Shown in pieces: positions 1 to 11,487 of a stretch of 64,000 nucleotides of DNA (position 1 is the stretch's first letter; each line of letters starts with the position of its first letter). The stretch covers positions 4,408-68,407 of the forward strand of contig QANZ01004964.1 of NCBI GenBank assembly GCA_003254925.1, written 5' to 3'. The stretch comes from Chamaecrista fasciculata. Lineage: Eukaryota > Streptophyta > Magnoliopsida > Fabales > Fabaceae. A program made the position numbers and the translations under genes. The notes under the pieces were generated by a model. The model did not search any database. It was not told where the DNA came from and worked only from the letters and a program-made list of their open reading frames with translations.

Positions 1-638
1 GACGAATCATAATCTTTGGCATTTAATGTTTGATAGATCTAAGAAGATATTGCTTTGTCGATTAAGGATATGTGAATCACCATTTTTTGATTGCGATGTA
101 TCTTTGACGAATACTTTGATTGTAATTAATATCATATCATTTTCCTGAATAAATGCGCTGACGTGGCGTCTTGATAAGAAATGTTCCCTAAGGGGCGTCC
201 TACCATAAGGCGCTGTCTTAAGGGCTATTATCAATACTCATTATTTAAAATAATTAAATAGTATAATCATCTCTCTAAAAGAATCACATAAGGATTAGCA
301 AGTATAAGGGATTATTTTAAGAACTAATTATCTATTTAATATTTCAGAGATCAAATTATTTACTCAATAATTTTTTAAAGATAAAATTATTAGTTTATTC
401 TAAAAAGAATTAATTCATTTTTAAATAATTTTGTTAATCTAATTCAAATTAAAATAATATTAAATATTAGAGCAATACCGTTACGTTTTGACGGCTCCTC
501 GTCTAGGGCTAGCTAAGTTCGACATTGATAATCAGCAGGATCACGTTACCAAGTAAAAATAAAATATTTTTAAAAATATAATTAATAATAAATAATAATA
601 ATAAATAAGATTGTGACCGTCATGTTATTTATTTATTT
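1..638. other. AT-rich intergenic DNA
   Basis: No gene is supported here. The stretch is AT-rich with short poly-A/T and TAA-type runs. A GC-richer patch around 160-230 and another around 478-545 look like pieces of old repeats, but I could not assign a family. The reverse-strand open frame over the first 234 bases has no recognisable domain. Confidence 0.6.
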
Positions 639-639
639 T

Positions 640-803
640 TTGTTTCCCAAGGTATCCCGGCCTAAAGGACTAAGGATTAATCCTCCGCGAATCTGAACTT
701 CATTGGGTTTGTCCCTGATCAATTAGTTGCTGCATACACAGAACAGAATCGAACCCAGACACTTGCTTAACGACGCCATCATGTAATTGCTACAGCCTAC
801 ATA
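640..803 (-). repeat. tRNA-derived SINE, older copy
   Basis: Read on the reverse strand, this segment has a box-B-like GGGTTCGATTC. It is followed by a body that matches a second copy at 59301-59487: the shared words TGCAGCAACTAATTG, GCGGAGGATTA and CTTGGGAAAC occur in the same order. It ends in an A-rich tail on the reverse strand. The two copies are clearly diverged, so this one is old. The 5' end is approximate and I did not find a clean target duplication. Confidence 0.65.
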
Positions 804-879
804 TCATTTTTGTTTTTTTGCGCATAAACAACCAATTTCGTTACAAATAATTAAATTAAAAAATAAAATCCGATAAAAG

Positions 880-996
880 CGAGCTGTATTCAACTTGTGG
901 GTTTTTGCGTACTCATCCACACTTCACAGGCTTTCTCTATTGGATTCCATCTGCATCGCTTCTATCCTCCTTCTTCAGATTCCTCTCGATTTCATC
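880..996 (+). other. Probable 5' UTR exon of the NOT4-like gene
   Basis: A CT-rich leader ends at ATCGTAAGTT, a strong plant donor at 997. The first acceptor that fits is TTTCCAG ending at 2029, seven bases before the start codon. The implied leader intron is about 1 kb (997-2029). The transcription start is an estimate. Leader introns of this kind are common in plant housekeeping genes; that this one is used is inference. Confidence 0.5.
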
Positions 997-2036
997 GTAA
1001 GTTCTGCTTTCCTTCACCACCAAAACCCTACTCATTTACCCTACTCACTCTCCCCTCTTCTGCAATTACTTGTTTACTGCTTTCGCATGCCGATCATTTC
1101 ATAGAATTATTAGGGTTTTCAGTTCCGCTTGTGATTTATGGGACCTCATTTTTCCATCTTTGGTCGTTTATTTAATATTTCCGATTATTTTAATCCCTAT
1201 CCTTGTGGAGTACGGAGCCATTGCTGATGGGTCTACTCCAAGCTGCCAGTTCGATTAAGGGCATTATTGTGCTGCTTCGTTAGGTTGCTGAAACTTTCCT
1301 AACAAAGGCATTTTCAAGCACATGTCGTGGTTAGCTACGAATTAAAGACAATGTGTGATGAACTTGATATATATCCTTTTTCATTATCACTTGAATCCCG
1401 CAGAAATGCGAGATTTTTTGCTTTTTAAGTAAGTCGGGGTCATACTGTTGTTCCCCTTTCAAGAAAATAATATCTGAGCGAGATAACAGCTAAAGGCAAT
1501 ATAAAGACAAATGACGGAAACGCCGGTCCTCTTTTGTTCATCAACCAGACTCCGTTAACTATAGTTTTTGCCAGCAGCCGGAACTAGAACTAGCTGAAGT
1601 TCTTTCTAAGACTTGGCAGAAATTAATTCTTATCTTCTGGACTTGGATGTCATTATAGGGCTTAATTAAAAACCTTTGTGTAGTCTAGAGAATTTTTTAG
1701 ACTAACAATTATTCTTGGATAATAACATTATTTTGTTGTACATTCTCGTTTCTCCCTTCCCACGCAGCTGCCAGATGCAGTGGTGCATTGTGATTTGTGA
1801 ACAAGTGATTTGCTACATAACCCTCTGTTACTTGCAGTTTTGCTCTCAACAAGGCAGTGATAGCTAGCAGGATGTGTATTGATATTTAAAATTCATTACA
1901 TGGTTGTGCTGAGGCTTTTAATGAATTTATATATTATGCCACCGTCTTTGAAAATCTTTTTATGATAAGAATTGCCTTTGTACGGGGTTAATAATGTTTT
2001 CATGTGTTATTGTATTGCTGAATTTCCAGGACAATC

Positions 2037-5000
2037 ATGTGTGACAAAGGAGAAAAATCCTGCCCCATATGCACTGAGGAGATGGACTTGACTGATCAGC
2101 AATTGAAGCCTTGCAAATGTGGTTATGAGGTTCGAATTTGGCTATCTTGTCTTATATATAAAATATGCATCTGTGTGTGTGCTTGGGTGCACATTACCCT
2201 TTGTTATGGTAAATGTGTATTATCTTTTCCCACCCTGTGTAGATGAAAAATTGCATTTGAAACTCTACAGTACTTCTCTGACATTTCAGTTAAAACAAAC
2301 ACTGAAATCATAGTGGTTCATTCTTTTCTTCCTCGACCCTCTTCTCAGATCTGTGTCTGGTGTTGGCATCACATCATGGAAATGGCTGAAAAGAATGAAA
2401 CTGAGGGACGATGTCCAGCTTGCCGTACTCCTTATGACAGAGAACGTATTGTAGCCATGGCAGCAAACTGTCAAAGGTTGTTATGGTCTTGAGGAATTTC
2501 TAATTTGTTTGTATTTTGTTACCTGCAAGCAACCATTAAGTGCTATTATTTTGCTAAAGCAGATTGGTGGCTGAAATGAATTTAAAGCAAAAAAAGAAAA
2601 TGCAGAAGTTAAAACCCAAAGCATCAGATGGAAGAAAACATCTTAATGATGTTAGAGTCATCCAACGCAATTTAGTGTACATAATTGGATTGCCTCTTAA
2701 CCTTGCAAATGAAGATGTGAGTTCTTTGATTCTGTCCTGTATCTTTCCTTTGCTAGAATCCAGTGGAGCATGGCCTACCCTTTATGCCCAAGCGCTTTTT
2801 ATATTATCAAATATGATAACTTTTTATCCCTTTGCTAATATTTCTTTTTTAAAATTTATTTGACCAGCTGCTTCAGCGCAAGGAATATTTTGGCAGGTAT
2901 GGAAAGGTTTTGAAAGTGTCTATTTCTCGTACAGCAACTGGAGTCGTCCAACATACTGCAAACAACAGTTGTTGTGTGTAAGTAGTTAAGAATGTCTCAA
3001 TGACAATCACCTTATAGTGAGTTTCAGTTGAAAAATCAATAGCATTACTTTCTCTGATTTTGATTTAGTCATAGTTTTTTCCTTAGATTGGAGAATAGCT
3101 CTTGTAGACAATTATTTGTAAATTAAGTTATTGTTCCTCAATGAAAATTCCTCATCTTTAGGTATATAACTTACTCAAAAGAGGCTGAAGCTGTTCGATG
3201 TATTCAATCAGTGCATTGTTTTGTATTAGATGGTAGATCACTGAGGTAAGGATAAGGCAAATTTGATGGGATTATGAGATCATAGCTTCCATGTGATGAT
3301 GTGTGTGTATTTGCTGCATACGCAGGGCCTGCTTTGGAACCACAAAGTATTGCCATGCATGGTTGAGAAATTCGGTAAAAAATATTTCTTTTTATTTGAA
3401 ATCATTAATACTTTTTAAACCATGCCCCAGGCACCTTTATTTAATAAAATATCTTGCTGGTCCAGGCTTGCAGTAATAAAGATTGTTTGTATTTGCATGA
3501 TTATGGTTCTCAAGAAGATAGCTTTACCAAAGATGAACTAGTTTTAGCATTTGCAAGGTATGATTTCTATTAATATTCCTCCTTTTAGATCTTCATTCCC
3601 CTTTCATGCACTTACCTTGTAAAAGTACTATATCTTATATTAGCACCAACTGGCTGTCTTTTCAGACAATCTTTTTCATTTGGAATTTGTTTTAAGACAT
3701 TAATTAAGTTCTTGTTACTTCTTTGGTGCTGGGCCTTCTGGCTACTAATTGCTTTCATTTTTCTTATTGTTAAACCAGCAGATTAGTCAAGTATGCATGT
3801 AGTTTTGACAAAATTTTGCATATTTTTTTTTCTTTAACTTCCTTTCTTGCTTTATTCTCATTTGATCCGTGAATCTCCTCCTCATCTATTGTGATATTGT
3901 TTATTTGTTTTATATCGTACATCGGTCTTCTTGCATGTTAGCCTTGCACTGAATTTTCCCCATCCATTTTTCTTATTTGTTTATGCTTGGGATTTAAATA
4001 TTGTTGATAATAGTTTTTTTTTATTGTAATTTGGATACTGAAGGAGTAGAATCCAACAAATTATTGGTGCTACAAATAATTTGCATCGGCGTTCAGGCAA
4101 TGTCTTACCTCCCCCTGCAGATGATCCTAGACAAATTTTATCAGCTGCCAAACCAGTCGACAAGAGTCCTTTAGACGTATGCTTCCATGTACTTCACTTA
4201 TGGGGTGATAGATTAATGTAACTTTAAAATTGGTTGCTAGTTATGGGATGTGAATTAGGCAGCAAACTACTATTTTACTGACCTCAAGTATCTTTTATCA
4301 CTACAGAAATTTGAGAACCAGGCTAAGGTACCTTGTCCGATTAGTGGTACTGGGAATTCTACAGCCTTCCCTGCAGTCACCTCTTGGTATTTCATTTACT
4401 GAGTGGTTTCATTCTAGCATTAGTTTGTGTTCTTTTGGTGACTGCTTACTTTTTAATTTTTCTCTACTAGGGTTATGCGTGTGTCTGGCACTCTTCCACC
4501 GGATACAAGTACACCATATTCTCCAATTAGAAGAGTCGAGGCATATAATGATCCACGAGCCTGCGCCTCTGAAATTTTTAGTGCTGAAAGGTCAACTCTT
4601 AATACCAGAGGAGCAGGGGAATATGTATCTGAAGTGCATTCTAATGGGATTTCAGTATCTTCCAACTTAAATAAGCACGATGTTGGTGAAAAATTTCAAA
4701 CTTGTGGTTCAAGTGTCATTAAAGTAGGTCATTTGGAGAAACTTCCTTCTGATGGAATGTCTAGCTGTGAAACGTCTCTACCAGCTTTTATGGACAATAG
4801 TCAAGACATAATGCCACCTTCTTCCAACACAAGGTTCATAGATTTTTCCAAATCACATAATCTCAGCATTGACAAATCATTAAACCATAATTCAACTAGG
4901 GAAGTTGAGGGATTATGTTCAGGATTGTCTTCGATTAGCACTTGTCATCTCGAAGATACATGCTCTGCTTCTGATTCAGACAGTCAACTATTTTCTGATA

Positions 5001-7009
5001 ACTCTACCAATTCATCTGGAAGGAAGCAGATGCTGCAAGATAATCAGTATTCTGATGAACAGTCAACCTGGCCAGCTTTGTGGGAAGATATGATAGTGGG
5101 TGATTTACAAAACATAGATTATGGGCAATCGAGATGCTGTAAAGGCATTAACAATGTATCTTCTGGAATTTCTTCAGCTGGGTTACCTCTGAATTTAGAA
5201 CAGACAAGCCCTCAACTTTGGCTTCAAGGTAAGAATTGTTGCCAGAATCCTCTGGGCAAAACTTCTCACTATCTTGATGAACCTCTGGAGACAGCAAGGG
5301 AGCAAGTGGAGGGCAATGATAATGTTAAAGGTGTTAATAATAAAGTTTCTCCTGATATGGCAGAGAGCAGCATTATCTCAAATATTTTATCTTTGGAATT
5401 TGATGCTTGGGAAGATTCATTAACTAAGTTGTTAGGTAAAAATGATGCTCAGTGCACATCCTTGAAATCACCAACTATGAGGAAAGTTCAAGACAAAAAT
5501 CAGTCAAGGTTTTCCTTTGCAAGAGAGGATGAATTCTTGAATGAAGCTTGTAATTTGGAGCATTCGTTGGGGTTTACAGGGAATTCTCCTAATAAACAGT
5601 TTGCATCAGGTGGTTTTATGGGAAACAAGGATACTCTCATCGGCAAGGACAGGCATGTTTTGCAATCCAGTAGCTCTGTTGATGACCTTGTTCGTAGTCA
5701 ATCTTTTGTTCCCTCTAAACTTTCTGGTGAGTGCTGACTAAGAATTTTTATTAGATGTGCCTTTTATGGATTTCGTTTGTTTTTGGATGGGGGGGTTGCC
5801 TTTTAGGTTAACGTACTAGAGTCTTGAATGAATACATATACCAAAATCTTTTTTTTCCTTGTAATTTTCCCTCGACCTTCCTTTAATTTTATGTTTGTCA
5901 AGGTCTTTAGCTTCTGGTTGTTTCTGTAACATATCCTTTTCTCTCTCTTTCAGCTTCAAATAGCTTGAGAAATATGGCACTGTGGGAACAAAAGTTTAGG
6001 TGATTGGTTAGTTAAGTATAGTATGAGTTTAATGGGGATTGTCACTGAAGGTGCTCAAACTTGCTGTAATATGGTTCTCATTGGATTTCTTTTGTGTGCA
6101 TGTCAATGGCAGTTTAATATCTTGTTCATCTGCATTGTTGCAATGTTATTAAGCCGACCTTCCTTTGTCTACAATGGAATGTCTTAAGATGTCAAAGGCC
6201 GATACATTGGACACAACTCATTTTTTTTAGCCATGGAACCATTTTTAATAGTACTGACATTTTCTCTTTGATTATAATTGTATTTTTAACAGTGTCAAAT
6301 GCACATGCTTCAACACCACCTGGATTTTCATTGTCTAGCAGAAAACCTCCTGGGTTTTCATGTGGGAGATTAGAACAGGATTGTGATACTTCTGGTATAA
6401 TATTTATTTATGGTTTCAAGATTTCTACGCTTAATCTTTTTCCTTGTGCTTCCTCTTCTTGATTACAATCTCTACCTCTCATAAAGATCTGATAATATAT
6501 TTCTTTTTTTTTTAGTGAAACATATGCAAGAGCAGTATTCTTCTCTATCTGGAAATATTGGCAGGATAAGAGATATAGATACTGATTCTGCAAAATTGGA
6601 GTTTAGTGAAGGGATGCTGGCAGGAAGACTGAATAATGCATCTACTGATATGAGGCAGACTTTTCTTTCACAATTTAATCCTGGTGAAAATGATGCTAGG
6701 CTTAAGCTGTTAATGCAACAATCAGAGAGTTTAAGATTTCCAGATTATGTTGGAGATAGATTTTCTTCCCAAAATGATTCATACAGAATTCCTTCGAAGT
6801 TAATAGATCAATTCCATCCTAACAATCTATCAATTTACCACCAATTACATTCTCAACAGTTCAGTACTGATGCGCTCTCATCAAATAGCTACTGGAGTGG
6901 TTGGAATGAGCATAAGAACTTCAGTGGTCTGCCAATGCCAGAGGTTCCCAATAATGAGAGACAGGTATATGACAACTTCATGTCAAATTATGAGAATATC
7001 AAGTTTTGA
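2037..7009 (+). CDS. NOT4: NOT4-like CCR4-NOT subunit: RING-type E3 ligase with RRM
   Basis: NOT4 proteins are the ubiquitin-ligase subunit of the CCR4-NOT mRNA decay and translation quality-control complex. Hand-spliced exons: 2037-2129, 2349-2476, 2563-2716, 2868-2977, 3162-3245, 3326-3374, 3466-3557, 4044-4176, 4307-4386, 4471-5726, 6293-6394, 6516-7009. The sum is in frame, giving 924 residues. The N-terminus carries the eight cysteines of the C4C4 RING (C9, C12, C26, C28, C33, C36, C53, C56). An RRM follows (VYIIGLPLNLANED then YFGRYGKVLKVSISR), and then a C3H-type finger (YCHAWLRNSACSNKDCLYLH). The long Ser/Asn-rich tail, including TPPGFS and KPPGFS motifs, is low complexity. The start is the first ATG after the leader intron and opens directly into the RING. 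The next gene, TOE1, lies in tail-to-tail orientation about 6.8 kb away. The family call is firm; which plant NOT4 paralogue it is cannot be told. Confidence 0.9.
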
Positions 7010-7867
7010 ACACCTTTCCCCTGATCTACCTGAAGCGGATTAGCAGTTAAATTTAATACCCATTGCAAATCCTCTCAAGTGCATCAATGGACCATTAGCT
7101 GCGATCAAGTGGTTGACTGTAAATGTAAAATATACAACCCTCAATATCAAGGTGTGTTGGTTCTGCAGAAACTAGAATAAGAGAACAGAGACCAGTTTTG
7201 AATTTAGAATTTTAGTACCCTGAAATTCTGATCTCGTTTTTGACGTAAGGATGAATGTCACAACACTTATTCATGGACTTGATTGTTGGACTTCACTGGC
7301 AACCATAGGAATCTGGTTTTCACTTGACAAAATGGCTAGCCAATGGACAGAATTTGTTCTGTTGCATTGTTTGGTTGATTCACAAAGTTCATAGAAGTTG
7401 TTAATGGTGAGTTTAAGCTAATGATTGATGATGGACATGCCTTTTGGAGAACTTATTTTCAACTTTCAGTCTTGCCATACTTCATTGTTATTTTAAAATA
7501 TTATTTCTTAACTGTGTGATGTCATTGCCTTATATTTTTGTAATTTGGGATAACTTATTTTCTTCTACATGTCTGCAGTTAAGCTGGGTCCTAGGCAGTC
7601 GGTCTGGTCGAACTAAGGAATCTGTGATAAAGGGGCTATCATAGTTCTTATCGGATGAGTTAAAGTGTGGTATCGATGTGGTTAAGTTGGTTGTTGCCGA
7701 GCCTGATATGCTGTTAAAAGATTGAGAATATATTACTTCAGGCTTGGAATTAAATGGATGCAGACATATTTTCTATCTGTAACTTCTCCCTATTAGTTTT
7801 CAATTTGATATCGAACATTAATATTTTTTGATCATGAGGTACTTAGTATGCAGTAACCACCCAAGTC

Positions 7868-7903
<36 letters not shown>

Positions 7904-8143
7904 AAAAAGCTACCATTAAGTCGTTAACTGTGTATATTATACAGAATTCCGGAAGTTAACATAGTGATATTCTGATCGGATGTATATCATTGGTTTGACA
8001 CGTAGTTACAAGCTTTAGCATTTGCTACGCAAGTAACAATTCTCCATGAAGGAGGATAGTACTTGGAAGTAATTGATAAAATGCTCCGATTTTTATGTTG
8101 GTACCAAGATTTTGCTTATATTTGACTGCTCTCTTAAAAAATA
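7010..8143 (+). other. NOT4 3' UTR and downstream spacer
   Basis: No coding sequence is supported after the stop. A donor-like GGTGAGTTT at about 7406 and an acceptor-like TGTCTGCAG ending at 7578 could bound a 3' UTR intron; this is a guess without transcripts. An (AT)n microsatellite occupies about 7872-7900. Confidence 0.4.
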
Positions 8144-8347
8144 CTCCCTCCGTCTCTTTTTATCTGCTTTTTAAGGTTGTTGCACACAAACTAATATAAT
8201 GATTAAATTACTAAAGTTAATGTAAAATCTAAAATAAAAAGACTATATTACCCTTATTAAATTAGACTTAATTATATCATCAATTTAATGCTCATATTTC
8301 AAAAATTAAATTCCTCCAACTAATTTAAATACTCTCACAATTTTTTT
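8144..8347 (+). mobile_element. Stowaway-type MITE, truncated copy
   Basis: The left end CTCCCTCCGTCTC is preceded by TA. The next 200 bases are nearly identical to the complete copy at 8770-9174. The match stops at the single N at 8348, after which unrelated G-rich DNA begins. The right half is therefore missing or lost in the assembly. CTCCCTCCGTCCC termini with TA targets are typical of Stowaway (Tc1/mariner-derived) MITEs. Confidence 0.8.
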
Positions 8348-8348
8348 N

Positions 8349-8497
8349 ATGGGGAATGTGGGGAGTCGGGGAATGGGGATGGGGGAAAATCCATCCCCAG
8401 AGTGGGGAACGGGGACGGGGATGGGAAGGACAAGGATTGGTGGGGATGGGGACGAGGAGGGCCTCTCCCGTCCCCACCCTGTGCAGATGCCATCCCT
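8349..8497. repeat. G-rich, C-rich simple-sequence tract
   Basis: A run of GGGGA/GGGGAC words (GGGGACGGGGATGGG and variants) is followed within 100 bases by complementary words such as CCCGTCCCCACC. The composition differs sharply from the AT-rich surroundings. It begins right after a single N, so its link to the MITE fragment on its left may be an assembly join. The short C-rich partner would allow a partial hairpin. From 8498 to 8769 I see only AT-rich DNA. Confidence 0.6.
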
Positions 8498-8769
8498 ATA
8501 CTAAATTATTGTATTAAGAATTCATTTAATATAAACATTATTATAAGATTAAACTGATTCATTCTAAAATTATTAAAGATTAAATTAACTTAAATAAAAT
8601 AAAAATGATAGAACTAGTGAAGTTGACTTGAAACGCAAATGATCAAAACTACTTTTACTACTCATCAAAACTAATAATAATACGTTTACAGTTTATTTCA
8701 AATTAAAGGTCCCTGCTTAATGTTAAATACTTAAATATAGGGTTAAAAACTAGAAAGACGTTATCATTA

Positions 8770-9174
8770 CTCCCTCCGTCCCTTTTTATCTGCTTTTTAA
8801 GGTTGTTGCACACAAACTAATATAATGATTAAATTACTAAAGTTAATGTAAAATCTAAAATAAAAAGACTATATTACCCTTATTAAATTAGACTTAATTA
8901 TATCATCAATTTAATGTTCATATTTCAAAAATTAAATTCCTCCAACTAATTTAAATACTCTCACAATTTTTTTTATGAAACCTACTCCAATTGATTACTA
9001 CAGAACCCCAAAATAATTCTCTACCAAAAGTCAAATCGTCCATTATGACTATAATATTAAATAGGGATAAAATGATAAAAATGTTCATTGATGACCTCTT
9101 GATTTCATAACAAAGCAGATAAAAATGGACAAAAAAAGTTCTGCAATGAAACAAATAAAAAGGGACGGAGGGAG
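8770..9174 (+). mobile_element. Complete Stowaway-type MITE
   Basis: A 405-base element bounded by CTCCCTCCGTCCC on the left and its exact inverse GGGACGGAGGGAG on the right. TA lies directly outside both ends (8768-8769 and 9175-9176), the target duplication expected for Stowaway MITEs. It has no coding capacity and is AT-rich inside. The inner terminal sequence also pairs (CTTTTTATCTG on the left, AGATAAAAATG on the right). Confidence 0.92.
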
Positions 9175-9176
9175 TA

Positions 9177-9555
9177 GCTAGCTTATTGAACTAGACAATG
9201 CACTTTCCGATCGAATTACTTTGAGAGTTGAGAACCATGGAAGCAAAACGCCTCAGTCAATACTGGGTCAAGTTAACAAAACAAGAATTGACGCGTGGAA
9301 AGAAGTTCGTGTTGGCTGTTACACCCGTAATGGTGGTTCATTGTTGACAATTAAAACCCATGTTTGGCTTGAAACTGTAAGAGGACCCCAAATACTCAGC
9401 GAAATTTATGAAGCAGATGGGTAGGTATGTTAAAAACATGGCATACACGAGCAGGGTTCGTCCAAGATCCGAAGCCATGAATCACCAATCTTTTCTCACT
9501 CCTTAGCCCTTCAACATCTTGCATGTAATGTTACCAAAAAGGCTGCAAAGACACG

Positions 9556-9605
<50 letters not shown>

Positions 9606-10467
9606 ACAACCTGTGAAATTTTGAAGCATTCATCGTACTGCTGGTACAATGGTTTGGGTGGACAAATGTGTGTACACTAGAGGAATATAGTTGCTTGTGC
9701 TTCATTTATTCATTCTTGAATAACCTAAACCACGTTATGTTTGGTTGGGGAAACTTTCACACACTTCGCGTAAAAAGATAATTCAATTATTAAATCTCAT
9801 GAAGAATGTGGGGGTAGGGGTGGGGACCCAGTTGAAAAATATGAAGAGAAATATCGTAGGAATCAACTAACGATGGTGCGGAACAGTGTGGAAGAAGTAA
9901 AGAATACAAAACATGGAAAAAAGAGAGGGAAAGAGTGAAAGTTGTAAGTGGAAACAATGGAGTATACGAAATAATATGTAGGTAAAGTGAATGAATATGG
10001 CTGAATCATAAAGCGACAGTGGAATTTAACTTTTGACATAGGTTGGTGTAACCACTAAATTCCGTGGTGTAACTTTTAGCATTAGTCGCTTTCAGTGCAA
10101 AGGTAGAAGCACAAGCTATTGCTCAAATTCTAATTTGTTAATGGAGACCAATTAGAAATCAGTTAGGAGAGCCTATGTTGTCGTCGACACTCACTTTATA
10201 AAATGGACACTAACAGATATGCTATCTTAAAGCATTAAATACTCGCAAATTACAAGCATGCATGTGTGTCAAACCTTTAAAATATGAATATTATATATAC
10301 TTAAAGATGATTCTATAAAGAAGGCTGCGTATTTTAGTTAGCCATTCAAAATTTGTTGAAGATTTTAAAAGGATTGGGTATATATGTTTACTTGTTTATC
10401 TAAAATTATTAATCAATGCATTCTTCTAAAAATAAATAAATAAATTATGTTTTACTTATAAAAATAA
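9177..10467. other. Intergenic DNA with a GA microsatellite
   Basis: No gene is supported. A CACGTG hexamer at 9552-9557 runs straight into a (GA)n microsatellite at 9558-9602. The forward open frame of 67 codons at 9221 has no recognisable domain and no splice partners, so I treat it as noise. Confidence 0.55.
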
Positions 10468-10886
10468 GGGTAAATTACACTTTGGTACCCTGTAGTTTAA
10501 CCTATTTCACTTTGGTACCCTGTGGTTTGAAACTTGACACTTTGGTACTCTGTGGTATTCTCCATTAACACTTTGGTACCCTTTGAAGCTATTTTGTAAT
10601 TTTAACCATAAAATTTTTTGAAAAAATTACATATTGACCCCAAAAAATTTTCAAATAGGTCACTGGGTACATATTTTTTACGGACTAAAATGAAAAATTT
10701 GAAAACTTTTTTGGGTCAATATGTAATTTTTGCAAAATTTGTTATGGTTAAAATTATAAAATAGCTCCAAAGGGTACCAAAGTGTTAATGGAAAATACCA
10801 CAGGGTACCAAAGTGTCAGGTTTCAAACCACAAGGTACCAAAGTGAAATAGGGTTAAACCACAGGGTACCAAAGTATAATTTACCC
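10468..10886. mobile_element. Foldback MITE with GGGTAAATTACAC ends (MULE-like)
   Basis: About 419 bases. It begins GGGTAAATTACACTTTGGTA and ends with the inverse TTTACCC; almost the whole element is one inverted repeat built of GGTACC-bearing units. Flanks TAAAAATAA (left) and TAAAAACAA (right) match at 8 of 9 positions, consistent with the 9-bp target duplication made by Mutator-like transposases. Related copies lie at 31816-32153 and 45124-45591. It has no coding capacity. Confidence 0.8.
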
Positions 10887-11336
10887 TAAAAACAAATATA
10901 ATTGAAATTTGAAATCATATAATTTAATATTCTAAAATTTGAAAATGGAAAAATATTTGTACTTTGTATTTTAAGTTGTAGTCAAATTTTAAAGTTGAAG
11001 ATAATTAAATTGCCCAACTTTTTCAAAAAAAAAAAAAATCTAAGTTGGTGCTGCTTACTTGCAGTTCCAACTTGAAAGGGAAAAAGTTAAATTTATCATC
11101 ATGAAATGTAAATTAAATTAGAAGTTTAGAAGTGTCCAAATTAAGGTAAAATAAAATAAAACGACGCATGCGGTGGATGGACGTATCGGGATTAAGTATC
11201 ACGTATGTTATGTTATCATGTTATGTAGGGTCTAATAGGAAGGAGTGAGTGTGAGTGATGACCTAATCTAATCCAATCCAATCCTCTCAAATTGACATTA
11301 GAATAAAACAAGTGGACCGACTTTGGTTAAAAGTTA

Positions 11337-11486
11337 AAGGGTAAATTGCAATTTGGTACCCTGTGGTTAGGGGCGGTTCCCCTTTGGTACCCTGAAAGAA
11401 AAATTTTTGCATTGTGGTACCCCGTGGTTTGCTCCGTTAGCGATTTGGTACCCTGAGGTTTTTTTCTGTTAGGATTTAACGGCAAA
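11337..11486 (+). mobile_element. Half of a GGTACC-unit foldback MITE, cut at an N
   Basis: Begins GGGTAAATTGCAATTTGGTA and carries repeated TTGGTACCCTG units like the element at 10468, but the opposite arm is missing. It ends at the single N at 11487. The 14 bases just after the N (GGTTAAAAGTTAAA) repeat the 14 bases just before the element (11323-11336). So the flank resumes and the missing arm was probably lost when a palindrome was assembled. Confidence 0.65.
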
Positions 11487-11487
11487 N

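Noticed and set aside
5954-5999. Possible 46-base extra exon in the NOT4-like gene (CTTCAAATAGC... to TTTAG|GTGATT)
   Set aside because: It has splice-like ends, but its length is not a multiple of three and inclusion runs straight into a stop. Skipping to 6293 gives the conserved TPPGFS region. It could be a rare poison exon.
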